Shown one piece after another: positions 9,473 through 21,600 of a DNA stretch of 64,000 nt. A program made the position numbers and the translations under genes. Positions within the stretch are counted from its first letter, which is position 1; each line of letters starts with the position of its first letter. Below the pieces are notes generated by a model. The model had not been told where the DNA came from. It worked only from the letters and a program-made list of their open reading frames with translations, and made no database searches. The stretch comes from Arthonia radiata (lineage: Eukaryota; Ascomycota; Arthoniomycetes; Arthoniales; Arthoniaceae): the NCBI GenBank assembly GCA_002989075.1, contig PSQN01000007.1, positions 434,001 to 498,000 of the forward strand, given 5' to 3'.

Positions 9473-11776
9473 ATGGATGTAGTCTCCTTCATCCTCGTCG
9501 GCGCCAAGCCGGGGGACAACTTCCCCCACCGGCAACTCGAGCTCAACGAGGCCAAATCGACCATTCTCATCGGTCGATCTTCGAAGAGTCGTGCCGGCGC
9601 CGTTCCTCAGCCGAACAACTGCCTCTTCGATTGTCCCGTCATCAGCCGCCGTCACGCTGAGCTTGAACTTGCCGGGGACGGAACCATCAAGCTCACTGAT
9701 CTAGCCTCTCTTCATGGCACCCAGATCAATCAGGTCAAGGTCCCACCACAGAAGGCGTACTCGCTTCAGCATGGCGACTTGATCACAATTGGGAACAAAA
9801 TCACCCTCAATAACCGTACGCCGTCTATAACCCCTCGGGAAAACCACAGAGCTGACATCTTGGCAGAGAACTTCCACGAAATCATTTTCCAGATCCAGAT
9901 AGACCCAAAGCGCCCTGCTCACGAGATTATCGACCTGTCAAGCCCTCTCAATAGTCCACGACCAACGAAGTCCCAACCCGCTCCAATCTGGGCTCATACG
10001 AAGACTTCTATGCCTCAATTTCAGCCAAGGCCGTCACCGAAGCCAACTAGCACTTACTCCGTCCCCGACCTTGATGATGGGTCTAGCTCCGAGGAAGAGA
10101 GTAGCGTTGCATCTCCTCCGCCTCCAACCCGAGCTCGATTAGCTCACACGGGTTGGTCTGATGACGAGGAGAGCGACGATGAGAGTGGTTCAGCCTCTCC
10201 CTCACATGCATCTGATTCACTCGAGCTGGAACACGATCCATTCGAGCCCGAGGATGACTCAATTGCACCTCAGTCCGCCAACGTAGAGGTCATGCAGCCG
10301 AGAGCTGAGACTGAGGAAGAGGAGGAGGAAGGCCTCGACGAGCACACACAATTTGGTGTTGGGGAAGAATCTCGTGCTCCTCGCGCTTACTCTGTCTCTG
10401 AGAATTCCTCAGTCAACGAGGAGGACGAGGCTGAAGTCGAACCCACTAAACCCGTTTTCACGCCCAACACATCCAATGAAGCTTGCTCGCGGAGTCCTTC
10501 ACCACCTGACCATCCAGCTACTCCCGAGATCAAAGCCAAGAGCACCTTCTTCTCCCGCATCTTGTCAGACATCGAACCCCACGCCAATACCGATGCTGAG
10601 AATCCAAGCATTGCACAGGATGACGAGTGTGGAAGCGAGTCCGGGGAGATTTCCCCATCCCCGCCGCCACCTCCGCCAGCGACAGCAAGCCAAAATAGCC
10701 CAGTCTCTCAATTCACAAGAGCCCCGGGCTGCGGTCCGTCTCGACCCCCACAGTACACCCAGCAACCCACCACGGCACCATCATACTCCTCGCCATACCA
10801 GTCGTGCTTCTCGCAGTTGCCTTCTTCACAAACTATCGGAGAGCCACCCTACGAGATCCCCCACTCCATCTACCCTCCTCCACGTCCAAACGGTCGCTTT
10901 GCCCCACCACCACCACCTCCACCACCTCCACCACCCCCACCGCGGTCTTCTTTCGACCTGAGCTCATCATTCGGCCCCTTCGCTCCACGCCCAAGCTACC
11001 TCGACCGTCCCCCTTTCTCGACCTGGGGCCCCAATAACAGCGAGCCTCACCCCTTCTATCCCGTCCATGGCCTCTCGGAAGGACACCTGTCGCTTTCTCC
11101 GTGGGATGCACCAATGAGCTCTACTCGCCCACAAGATCGTGTTCCTCCTCACTTTGAGAAACTAACCTCTCGCATTCCCAGGCCATCTTCCATTCTCTCT
11201 GAGGAGTTCGACTTCCGAGAGGATGGCTGGCGATCTCCCAGCCCTGGTGCTCGGCCTCCCACTACTATCATGCGCCACGTCAATCATGAGATAAGCAACA
11301 GTCACGCAGAGCATCCCCCGAGCCCGAAACAAGACCAGTCGCGCATGTCCATTCACAATATCATCTCCAACTCTTTCGACAAGCCAGCCGTCGAGAGCAC
11401 CTCCGGAGCTGCCGAGACCGCTCCATCATCAACCAGCTCCAAACGCAAAGCGGATGAAATGCTGAGCGAGTCTGCAGCTGACGACATCGATGAAGACTAC
11501 GAACACCTGCCTGAGCCGTTCATCGTGGATGACATCCCCGAGGACAATATGGCTCCTCTCGAAGTCAATCCGATCGAGACCGCCATCGAGCCACCAGCCA
11601 AGCGTGCGCGTACCGCCCTCAGCCAAGTCTCCGTTAACACACCAACCGCTCGCTCTCAAGTCTCCCGCGCTCGCAAGGTTGCCAGCGCTACCGCCAAGTA
11701 CGCCATGGCGGGTGCCGTCGGTGGCGTCGTCGCTCTTGGTGGACTACTCGCCATGCCGAGCAGCTACTTCGCATAA
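9473..11776 (+). CDS. FHA-domain protein with C-terminal membrane segment
   Basis: The true ATG is at 9473 (MDVVSFILVG); the two codons before it are TTG and GTG. An FHA phosphothreonine-binding domain spans about residues 5-110, with the expected GRS, SRRHAEL and LHGTQIN motifs. A probable 51-base intron at 9816-9866 (GTACGC...CTGAC...GCAG) joins NNQNFHE in frame and gives 750 residues. The rest is disordered and acidic, with a 14-proline run (10906-10947) and an SSKRKADEM basic stretch. The last 25 residues form a hydrophobic Ala/Gly/Val helix (YAMAGAVGGVVALGG), a likely tail anchor. Far9/Far10-type STRIPAK subunits also pair an N-terminal FHA with a C-terminal membrane helix, but I see no long coiled coil here, so that identity is only a possibility. 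Confidence 0.85.
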   Translation: MDVVSFILVGAKPGDNFPHRQLELNEAKSTILIGRSSKSRAGAVPQPNNCLFDCPVISRRHAELELAGDGTIKLTDLASLHGTQINQVKVPPQKAYSLQHGDLITIGNKITLNNRTPSITPRENHRADILAENFHEIIFQIQIDPKRPAHEIIDLSSPLNSPRPTKSQPAPIWAHTKTSMPQFQPRPSPKPTSTYSVPDLDDGSSSEEESSVASPPPPTRARLAHTGWSDDEESDDESGSASPSHASDSLELEHDPFEPEDDSIAPQSANVEVMQPRAETEEEEEEGLDEHTQFGVGEESRAPRAYSVSENSSVNEEDEAEVEPTKPVFTPNTSNEACSRSPSPPDHPATPEIKAKSTFFSRILSDIEPHANTDAENPSIAQDDECGSESGEISPSPPPPPPATASQNSPVSQFTRAPGCGPSRPPQYTQQPTTAPSYSSPYQSCFSQLPSSQTIGEPPYEIPHSIYPPPRPNGRFAPPPPPPPPPPPPPRSSFDLSSSFGPFAPRPSYLDRPPFSTWGPNNSEPHPFYPVHGLSEGHLSLSPWDAPMSSTRPQDRVPPHFEKLTSRIPRPSSILSEEFDFREDGWRSPSPGARPPTTIMRHVNHEISNSHAEHPPSPKQDQSRMSIHNIISNSFDKPAVESTSGAAETAPSSTSSKRKADEMLSESAADDIDEDYEHLPEPFIVDDIPEDNMAPLEVNPIETAIEPPAKRARTALSQVSVNTPTARSQVSRARKVASATAKYAMAGAVGGVVALGGLLAMPSSYFA

Positions 11777-12590
11777 GCGGTGATATGACGGCCATCCGAT
11801 GTTGGAAAGTGTCAGTATTGGGGAACGGCAATCAATCAGGTGAAATCAACAACAGCTCTCCCATACAACAGCAAGGTGTCTGCGGCGTCAAAACGTGTTC
11901 AGGAGTCTGGGCTGTGCAGTGAAGGATGCTTCACATTTGACGCACATTGATTATTCACGGCGGCATGGGTATCCGGCAAGTTTCTGGTCACGATTACGAT
12001 GGATGGGCGATGTCGTGGGAGTGTGCGTTGCGCATTGAACGGTCGTGATGGCCTCTAGCTACGTACGTACGTATCATGAAAGAACGTCAAAACAATTGCG
12101 CTTCCTTTCTGATATGTACCAATTATGGCACGGGAAGTCTTGCCACTGGGTCGACAACTTCTCTACGTCTTTACGCGGTGAAAGATGTGACGGATATTCC
12201 TGTTGTTTGTGGCTATGTGCACTACCCGGCCAAGACACGAGGAAAATAGAAGAGAAAGAGCGGCGTGATCAAAGCGCTGCGTGCACATTCAGTATCGTCT
12301 ATACATACTCCGTATTGATCCGCTTCCGTGGTATCTACCAAGGCCCTTGCAATACCAGTACCGAGCGCCACGCCATGCAAACATTTAAACAATGCCCTCA
12401 AAACCGTCCTGTCCACTCTGCGTAGCCTTCACATCACCGACCCTCATTTCATATCCATCCTCTAAAACGCAGCACCTCCCCAACATCGTCCACCTCCAAT
12501 TCATCTATGCCTCCGCATCCTCCTAAATTCTTCCCTGAACCTCCCCACCCATCTCCCCCATTCCCGCCTCAACCACCCACGAAAAGCCTT
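11777..12590. other. Convergent 3'-3' spacer
   Basis: The FHA gene (plus) and the C2 gene (minus) end towards each other. The spacer holds a short ACGT microsatellite (about 12059-12073) and a C-rich stretch near 12480-12590. The longest frame (126 codons) shows no domain. I see no RNA gene. Confidence 0.5.
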
Positions 12591-15527
12591 CTAAGCCCCG
12601 TACCTTGACCGTCTCATCCGCCCCGCTAAACCCCCATACCTCTTCTCCTCATCCACCCTCGCAAACTCGCGGCTCGGACTCGGCCCAAGGTCAATCTGAC
12701 TGATCTCGTGGCTGAGACTGGTACTCGGCGCGGTGCCAGGTGGGATTTGATAGCCGGAACTGCCGTGCCCGTGGCGGCGGGGTTGTTGGGCTGGTATGGC
12801 GGGCAAGGAGGGTGTGGAATGTTGGGGTTGGGGTTGTTGTGGGTAGCGCGGTTGTGGTTGAGGTGGGTATGGTGGTGTGTGGTGGTGCGAGGGTGGGGAA
12901 GGAGTGAAGTCGTTGTTCTGGTCGTAGTATTGTTCTTGGCTGTATGAATAATCGGGGTAGTCAGGAGTATCGAGAGGGATCTTGCCCGGCACAGGCGGCG
13001 GCACACCGCTGTTGTACCCGTAGTTACTATTCAGTGCACCTGGCGCTGATGGTGCAAGTGGACCGCTCGTGCGTCGTTTCTGCAGTCTGTTTCTTCCGCC
13101 CTTCTCGAGCGCTTGGAGGGGGCTTGAGTTCGGCACGGAGGCGGGCGAGGGGTTCGAGTAGCTCGACTGGGGAGTCAGACGAGGGGCTATAGCCGGTTGA
13201 GGAGGTGTCGCATACAGCGGTGCAGGTGGCGTCGATCGCGTGTTCTGCGCAGGCGGCGCTGTGGGCGAGCTCCCTGCGCCGCGAGGCCCGAACCGCGTCT
13301 TAACGTTGATTTTGATGTTCGCGCGTTTGTCTTTGTCTGTGCCCTTGGGTTCGGGCTCCGGGGCGTACGTCGAGCTCGGAAGGTGGTCGGAAGGATCGAC
13401 ACGCCGGCCATCAGAGCGCACGATGCGGCCAAAGCTGTCGGTTGGAGGTGCGTCTGCTACTGCTTCTCCGGATGTTGAGCGGGCGTTGGAGGGTGCAGAA
13501 GAGGGATCCTTGTACATAGGCTGCGCGGCGCGGGTGTCGTCAAAGGGACTCGTTGATGTCGGAGGCGGAGCCTGGGACATCTGCGGGTTGAACTGCGCGA
13601 AAGAATCCGGGAAAAATATATCGACGGCTGGTTGGGGCGGGCGTTCTTCTGCGAGGGGTGCTGCGGGCGATGGCGAGGAGCCAACTGCTTTGCGGAGGTT
13701 GGGGATTGATTGGCGGGCGTTCGTGTTGGCGTTCGGGCTGATGGCACGGGGTTTGTAGAGAGGGACTGAGTTCGTCGACGCTGATGCAATCGCTTGTTGT
13801 CTGCCGTAAGGTGAGGGTGAGGTGTCCATGGATTGCGGTCGTGGCCTGCTTGGCTGATTCATGGCTTGCACTCGGGTTAACGCAGGTGACGGGCTGCCAT
13901 TGGCGTAGCCAGGGCTCGAATGAGCGACTTGTCCAGGAGACTGGGAATATGGTGACTGCTGTTGCCAACCGTGAGCTTGCGGTGGCTCTGCGGATCTTCT
14001 CCGCTGGGGTTCTTGCTGATATTCGTCGTCCGCCTGGTCGTCATAGCCGTAGTGCATGTTCGGGTCGGCGTTCGAGATTGAATCATCACCATAGTCCTGC
14101 GTAGAAGTTGCATGGTGCAGGGCTCGTCGAGGACCGGAAGACACCTGCATCGGTAATGGCCGTTGTGGTGTTGTTCGAGCTATAAGAGGAGCGCTATTGC
14201 GATGCGAAGGCGGAGGTGGAGGCTGAGCCATATCGGCAGCTTGTGGTGGTGAGGAATATTGGCGATGCGCTGCAGGTCCGGAATAACCATGTCGTTGCAT
14301 CGCTGCGGACGCAAGGTGTCGATCTTGGGTCGCTTGTTGTGATGGTGGGAGTATTGGCGCAGAATGTGTATGATGAGGGCCAGTGGCAAGCGCAGGACGA
14401 ATTGGTGGTGAGTTGGAATGCTGAACCGTCTTCCCAAACCGAAGAGGAGCGATAGGAGGAGGTACATAGCTCCCGTGGTAATCATCTGCATGGACGGCTT
14501 CAAGAGCATGCGGGTCATCGGTGTAGGGCATATCGGGCTCAGCATAGTCGTCTCCATCAAGCTCGTAGTACTCTTGCTGCTGCGAGGCATGCTGAGTGGT
14601 TGTCTGATAGTTGGGATTACGCGTACTTGTCGGATAGCCGTGATCGTAGACCGGCTCTGATATTGAGTGCTCGGGCGGACCAGGTCGCTGTGTGTATGGT
14701 GCGTCATACGAGTTCTGTTCATAATTCTGCGGAGTCTGGTAGACGTCAGGCTCTGAGTAATGACGTCCGTCTCGTGGTGGAGGAGTATGGTAGCTATCAG
14801 TTCCGGCCTGGAGCATGGGCACTGAATTGGCTCTCTGATGGGATGTAGACAACGGCGACGAGCTTTCGACGCCAGGCAATGGCCTGCGCTTCACTTGTGG
14901 CTGTCGAGGCCCGGTTGTGCGTGGATTGGGAGCATGCACTGGCTCATAGGCAACGTCTTGCGGTTCCTCTACGGAATCGACTTCAGGCTCCTCGCGTGGT
15001 CTTGTGTCGTAATATGTCATCTCAATTCGGATCTGACCCGCGTACCTTCCTTTCACGTTCAGATCATGCCAGGCGTCGTTTGTTCCACCGCCACGTCTAA
15101 AGATGCCCTCCAGCTCGATCCAACATTCGCCGATCAGGTCTGTTCTTTTGTCTTCGTTGAAGATGGAAACTTTGAGCCTGTTGTAATCATTAGACTCATA
15201 AACGGTGAATCTCATCTCTTGATCCCTGTCGAATGTCAGCAATGCTACTAGAACGCGTACTCGGCTGCTTGGCACTTACCATCGAGGAGTCTGTCCACCT
15301 CGTCTGTCGGTCTCTGTCTTTTTGGCTTCTTTGCCCAATCTGAGTGCGCAGTAGGGGTCTTGCTTGCCCATCGAACGAAGATTGGGCAAATTTTTGGCTC
15401 GGTCAATGATGACTACCAAAGTCCCCATGGCAGCACCGTCAAGGCTCCGGTCGCCGGAGAGACCGGCTGTGTGTGGCATTGAGAACGAGGTTGGCCGCGC
15501 TGCCGACTTAGTGCCAAGGAGAGGCAT
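12591..15527 (-). CDS. C2-domain protein, Inn1/Fic1 (cytokinesis ingression) type
   Basis: Two exons, 15280-15527 and 12591-15225, with a 54-base intron (GTAAGT, branch GCTGAC, CAG) joining TPRW to DQEMRF; about 960 residues. The N-terminal C2 domain covers about residues 40-160 (MGTLVVIIDRAKNLPN, KQDPYCALRLG, RFTVYESNDYN, DKRTDLIGECWIEL, RYAGQIRIEMTYYDTRP). Everything after is disordered, rich in Pro, Ser, Gln and Tyr with many PxxP motifs. In yeasts, Inn1 and Fic1 use the same plan: the C2 domain acts at the division site while PxxP motifs bind SH3 domains of Cyk3 and Hof1/Cdc15. That role here is inferred by architecture. The start is uncertain: ATGs at 15527 and 15479 are both possible; the frame upstream begins with a GTG. 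Confidence 0.88.
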
Positions 15528-16572
15528 GGCGAGTATGAAGCCCAACACAAGAACGATTGAAGAAGCGTTATCAAAACCGAGGACTGAATCTTGTCATTTA
15601 TGATCGGGTCAAGCTGGAGAGTTGCTGTGTGGACAGTAGCCGCGGACGCGAGTTGCAGCGCAGAACGTGCCTACACAAGGACAGTGAAATGCTACGAGAC
15701 TAACATAGGATGAGGTGAGAGTGATTGCAGTAGTGAATGTGGGAGTGCAAGAGGCATAGCGAAGGCTGAGAACAAGATGTTCGTGGTTGATGATGGGATG
15801 AGGGTGGCTGGGACAGAAGTGGGCTGGGGGATCGCGCATCGTGGGGCTGCATCACTACCTCATTAGCGCCGGGAGCTCATTCGAGGTCTGTGCTTATAAT
15901 ATTCGTGCTGCCACCGTGCCACCCAGAGTCCAGTGAGAGTGGGACTCTTTCTCGACGTTAACAAAAGTATTGAAGCCTTAGGAATATGCGAGAATTACAA
16001 CAAGGACACGCAGTTTCAGGACTGGTAGACTTCTCGATATACTCTACGAAACACAAAGCTGAAGTGAAAGCTGCCGCCTCGAGACTTAGCCGGCGCTAAT
16101 GCCAGGTACTCCCGGTTGCCAGGGCGCGTCTGAACTCTATCCCGACAATCAGACAATCAGACAATCATCGAGTACGCGTCGCGGGAGGCAGTGCGAACAT
16201 GTAAGGCTTCAGAATTCTCAATAGCATCTGTCGTACATGTCTCCATCTTGTTCCTTCTCTGAATTTCGCTATGTTGGGCGAGCTCAGATGTTACTATGCC
16301 AGTCGAGCATTCATTGACACTTGTCTTCTCGGATCCCAACCACAGCGGCAAATCCCTCAGATATCCCAAGCAATGGCGTCGATATCAGTAATCTGCGAGC
16401 AGGGGACGTGCGCTCTCTGTTGGAACGTGACTGCCTCAATTTCAATGTGTGGTCGTATCCAACAGCGGTCAATTCGACGCTGTTCATTGTTGGCCTGCCC
16501 GAAACCCTCGAACGCCAATTTCATATGCAGACGTTACATTCGTGATTGACTCGAAACCCTTCAGCGAAGAAC
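15528..16572. promoter_or_regulatory. C2-gene promoter and MAPKK 3' region
   Basis: About 1 kb between two minus-strand genes. It contains the C2-gene promoter and the MAPKK 3' end. The only repeat is a tiny direct repeat, AGACAATC three times, at about 16144-16167. Plus-strand frames near 16270-16640 have no recognisable product. Confidence 0.45.
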
Positions 16573-17958
16573 TTATCGAGGGGGCGGTGGGGGCAAGGGA
16601 CCTGAGGGCGGTGGACGCGCGTGTGGAATCCTGTTGGCACTAGACGTGCGCTCCGGGAAGCCCGGTCGGCCTTGCTGGCTGCCATTGGCATGTCCCAACG
16701 ACAAAGAATCGATCGGAATGTCATTAGCAGTCACGTGCTGCCCATTCGAGGCGCCCGGCGATCTACGACTTCTCTCCGTGGGCTTAGTCTCTGGTGGTTG
16801 CAGTTGCGGTAGCAGATGCGACCTGCGGTTGTGTCGCTCCATCATGCTGACAGCCCATACTTGCAAATTGACGGGGGTGCGCTTGGCAGCAAGCAGGAAC
16901 TCATCTGTGTCGTAAAGTTCTTGAGGGGTGGGTCGCTCAGCCGGATCCTTCATCAGGCATTTTGCCAGCATGCGGTCCAGAATGGGCGGGAAGGCGTCGC
17001 TGATAGGCAATCTCGGTGACGGCTCCATGACTATCTGCTGCAGGAGGTCGAGGATACCAATGGGTGCGTCCTCTTCATCGTCGTGGCTGATTGCTTCACT
17101 GTCAGGAGCGAATGGAAACTTGGCGATGGCCAACTCCATGAGCGTCAGGCCGACACTCCAAACATCGGACTTGATGGTATAGTTCGAGCCCGAGATTCTT
17201 TCGGGTGCCATGTATGTGCCAGTGCCGACAAACGTCTCGGCTACCGAATTCTGCAATTCGCTTGATACCCCAAAGTCACAGAGCTTGATAGAGCCACTAG
17301 AGTTGACAAGTACATTGGATGGCTTGACGTCTCTGTGCATGATGCGGTGAGTCTTGTATAAGTATGCGAGGCCACCAAGGATAGCTTCAGCGATCTTGCC
17401 GAGGACATCGACGCGGACGGGTCCAAAGTTTTTAGAAATACTGTCGAGAGATCTGTGAAACAAACTCGACGTCAGCACACGGTCAGTCTTTCATGATAAA
17501 CTGATCACTTACCCCACATCCATATATTCCATACACATGACCACATCTCCACTGTTATTTGTGAAAGCGCCGTAGAAATTGACAATGAAGGGCGACTTGC
17601 ATTCGTGCATGATCTCGAGCTCGCGGACGATGCGTTTGCGAATCTCTGCCTTTGCCTCCACATGTATGATCTTCCTTGCCATGACTCTGTTCGTAGCTGC
17701 GTGTTGCACTTTGCTGACTGTTCCCCCTATCCCCGATCCTAGCTCTTTCAAAACGATGAGATCTTCATTGTTCCAATCGAGGCGGAAGTCCTTCCCGATC
17801 TCTAAGTCCTGTGCGCTGGCTCCGGTATTGGTCTGCGAGCCTTGCATCTGCACATCCTGCGACGAAGCAGCAGGTCCTTTGGCTGGACCAGCGTTTAGCG
17901 TCAGGCCTTTGCGATTCTTCTTGCTCATGGAGCCGACTTTGAAAGGATCTTGCGCCAT
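16573..17958 (-). CDS. STE7: MAP kinase kinase, Ste7/Mst7 type
   Basis: Dual-specificity kinase expected to activate a Fus3/Kss1-class MAPK in mating, filamentation and, in pathogens, infection. Exons 17513-17958 and 16573-17452, intron 17453-17512 (60 bases, GTAAGT...CACAG), 441 residues. Glycine loop LGSGIGGTVSKV, catalytic Lys in ARKIIHVEA, catalytic loop HRDVKPSNVL, DFGVSSEL, and activation loop SVAETFVGT with the MEK S/T-x3-T pattern, then GTYMAPERI. The N-terminus MAQDPFKVGSMSKKNRKGL resembles the Mst7 start from memory. The C-terminal tail (after about 380) is Pro/Arg-rich and ends in a run of prolines. The Ste7 rather than Pbs2/Mkk1 assignment rests on the N-terminus and activation loop. 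Confidence 0.93.
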
Positions 17959-18651
17959 TCGTGACGGTTTAATCTTGAGGAACTGCTCTATCCGGGTCGT
18001 CCTCTATGTGACTGATTTGAGAGCTGTACGTCCACTCACGGATACTGCAACATGTGGCAGGACGGTGACAAGGGTGAAGGGCACTCCGCTCCGAAACCCA
18101 AACGAGATTCTGTAGACCCGGCAACTGCGACTAATAGCTTGGAAGTGCCCTCGAAGGAACGGACGAGGCTTTCCTGAATGAGCGTCAAGAGTTGGCGGCT
18201 GCGTTTCAAGTCGGCACCGTTTGGTCCAAGAGTAGAAATTGGGGGGGGCTGGCGGTAAGTGAGAAAGTCAAAGAAGACAGAATAGTGGTTTGATTGAAGT
18301 CTTTGTGATAGCAGTCTGCCGTTCCGAGTGAATGTAAGAAGCTCAGTCTAAGCGGACGGCGGACGGATTGTATAATCTTTGAGGTTTCGGGTTGACATGT
18401 GTTTGAAGATGCAACCGACATGACCCTGACGGCTGACCCGCCGCTACCGGACTTAACCGGACGGATGCTGCAGCGTGCAGCATACCCTGCCTGCCCATCT
18501 GTTGCGCAAGTTACTTCGACATCCAGCACTCATTGTCTTGGAACTGTACCTCCTCCTTCCTCTCCATTCCCTCACATTCGCATCAAAAAACCTCGCGGTG
18601 TCTGTTAACTCTGACGCTTGGGCCCCCAGACTCTGATAAACCAATATCACG
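17959..18651. promoter_or_regulatory. Divergent promoter between MAPKK and SPT6
   Basis: 693 bases between two starts facing away from each other. A G-run (GGGGGGGGCT, about 18241-18250) lies mid-way, and the SPT6 side carries a CT-rich leader (about 18535-18600). No gene is visible inside. Confidence 0.55.
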
Positions 18652-21600
18652 ATGTCTACCCGCGACCTTTTCGACCTACAAGCCGGCGTGGACAGCGAAG
18701 AGGACGACGAAGATTTCAATGAAGAAACAGGACAAGCTCGGGAGCGGAAGACAAACAGTATCAATGGCAACCTCGAAGACTCTAGCGAGGAGGATGACGA
18801 AGACGATGACGAGGAGGCAGCGCGAAGAGTACGCGAAGGCTTCATAGTTGACGAAGATGAGGAAGAGGATCCAGCTGAGCGCCGTCGACGCCGAAAAGAA
18901 CGCAAGAAGCGGCGGAGGGAAGAGCGCGAAGAGGAGGGTCTCGATGAGGAAGATCTTGATTTGATTGGCGAGCTTCCAAATCGCCGACCAGGCGAGCCAA
19001 CCTTCAAGCGGCTCAAGCGAGGCCACCGCGACGAGCGTGACCGTGAGCGAGGAGTGGGCGACATTTTCTCCGATGAAGACGAAGAGCTAAGACCGGGTCC
19101 AGCGACGTCCCGCAACGCCTTGGCTGGCGAGTTCGACGACTTTATTGAAGAAGATGAACCAGATGAAGGAGAGGGCGGCGAGGAGGACCATGAGGTCATG
19201 GTTGGTAGGACCAGGCGCGGCCTCGATGCACTAAAGGGTCTCGACGCTGGTCTCGACGAAGCCGCGATTGAAGACATGCGAGCCGCCTTTGGCGACGGCA
19301 CAGAGTACGACTGGGCACTGGATCTACAAGAGGACATGGACATCGGTGAAGTCGATCCAGATAAGCCGATCGAGCTCAAGGATGTCTTTGAGCCCTCGCA
19401 ACTGCGCGAGAAGATGTTGACAGACGAAGATCAGCTGATCAGGAGCACCGACATCCCAGAGCGAATGCAGTTGGCTCGAAAAGAGTTCCCGGAAGAAGAG
19501 TTGGACGATCAACAATGGAGGGAGCGCATAGCATCAGAGGCTGATTGGGTTTCTCAGATGGTCTGGCCAAAGAAGCAACTTAGTCGAGCTTTGCACGGGC
19601 CTTTCAAGAAAGCCGTTGCACATGTTCTCGACTTCATGAACGTTGGCCAAAAGGAGGTCCCATACATCTTTCAGCATCGTAAGGACTATTTGATCCATGC
19701 GGGTCGACGCCAGCCTGACGATGACGGGGACGACTTCGAGGAGCAACGTCAAGAGGGCGCGGCCCCCGAGAAGCTGCTCAACCAGACCGACTTATGGGAG
19801 ATCTTTGAGCTTGATTTGAAGTACCGGTCGTTCTTACTGAAGAAGCAGTCTCTTGAGCGGCTGTACGAGAGTGTCAAGAACGTCACGTCAACCGGGGATC
19901 TGGTCATGGAAAGCCTGATGGCTAGCGCGGCTGCAATAGAGGACGTTCAGGATCTGCACGACTATCTTCATTTTCAATACGCTGCCGAGATCAAAGATCT
20001 CAACGTTCGCGACACGATCAACGGTCAGAAGCGATCTCGTGCCGTGGCGAGTATCTATGAGCGAACGAGGGCTGCTCCTGCGTACAATGTTGTCAGCGGC
20101 TTTGGCATTAGCGCGAATGAGTATGCGACGATTGTGCTTGACGACACCCAGCGGGCTTACATTGAAGATCCGGACAACAAGCCCATGGACATGGCCGACC
20201 AGTTCATTGACGGAGATTCATTTCCCACAGGCACCCAGGTCTTGCGCGCCGCAAAGGCGACATTCGCTGAGGAGCTCGCAATGAACCCACGAATGAGGAA
20301 GCTTTTGCGGCGGGAGTACTATTTGACCGGGCACTTTGACTGTGTCCGAACTCAGAAAGGCGCGAAACAAATCGATGAAGACAACCCCAACTATGAGTTC
20401 AAATACCTGCGACATCAAAGCATGACGGCGATGGCAAGACGACCAGAGCTATTCTTACGCATGCTCAAAGCTGAAGCCGATGGCCTTGTGGAACTACGGT
20501 TCAGTCTTGGTCAAAAGGAAGGTCTACGCAAACGACTACGTGACAACTTGGAGTCAGATAACTTCAGTGAAATAGCTGATGCTTGGAACGTTGAGCGTCG
20601 AGCGGTCGTTGATGTGGCTATGTTGAGGCTTGAGAAGATCATCGTCAAGGGCGTCAAGGAAAATCTCAAAACTCAGTGTGAGAACGTCATTGCTGCGCGA
20701 TGTCGCGAAAAGTACTCCGAGAAACTCGACCAAGCTCCGTATCAACCTCGAGGCATGGACTCGGGCGTGATACCGCGTGTTTTGACCATGCACAACGACG
20801 CGAAGAACCCGCGCGCTGGGATAATTGATTACGTCTGGATGGAAGAAGACGGCCGTATCACCGAAGCTAAACAATTCAGAGCGACGGAGCTACGTCTCGG
20901 CAATGAGGAAAAAGCACTGCCAGATGGCAAGGATGTGAATGCCTTCGTGAAAGTGCTTGAGGAGCACAGACCAGACGTCGTCGGTATCTCAGGGTTCTCG
21001 CCGGAGACCCGATCTCTCTACAAAAACGTGCAAGAGATCATTGCGAAGTTCGATATCAAGGGCAGTCAAGGTGCGGACGACGAAGATATGGACCGAAACG
21101 GTGACTATGAAAAGCAGGACCTTCTTGACGTGCAGATCGTCAACGACGAGGTAGCTCGCCTCTACTATACAAGCGAACGTGCTCAGGTTGAGTTCCCGGC
21201 TCTAAGTCCTGGTGGCAAGTACTGTGTCGCACTGGCTCGGTATCTGCAGAGTCCTATCAAAGAGTACGCAGCACTTGGTCGAGATGTCATGTCCATGTCA
21301 TTCGATCCTCATCAAGGCCTCATACCGAATGCCAAGCTTATGAATTATCTCGAGTCTGCCATGGTTGATATGGTCAATCTCATTGGCGTCGACATGAACG
21401 AAGCATTGGCAGACACCTACACAGCAAATCTACTCCCATATGTCTGCGGTCTTGGCCCTCGCAAAGCCTCTTACATGCTTCAAATCATTCATCGACAAGG
21501 CGGGCAAGTTACCACAAGAATAGAGCTTATCGGTAACGAAGAAGAGCAAAAAGCTGCCGCTGTCACTCCAACTGTTTTTGAGAATTGCGCCAGCTTTTTG

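Noticed and set aside
10353-10961. 202-codon frame inside the FHA gene
   Set aside because: Shadow frame of a well supported coding region.
14180-14722. 180-codon minus-strand frame inside the C2 gene
   Set aside because: Same-strand shadow of the disordered C2-protein exon.
18453-19379. 308-codon Ser/Arg-rich minus-strand frame opposite SPT6
   Set aside because: Antisense image of the acidic SPT6 N-terminus (GAA/GAC codons read back as TTC/GTC/TCG); no independent signal.
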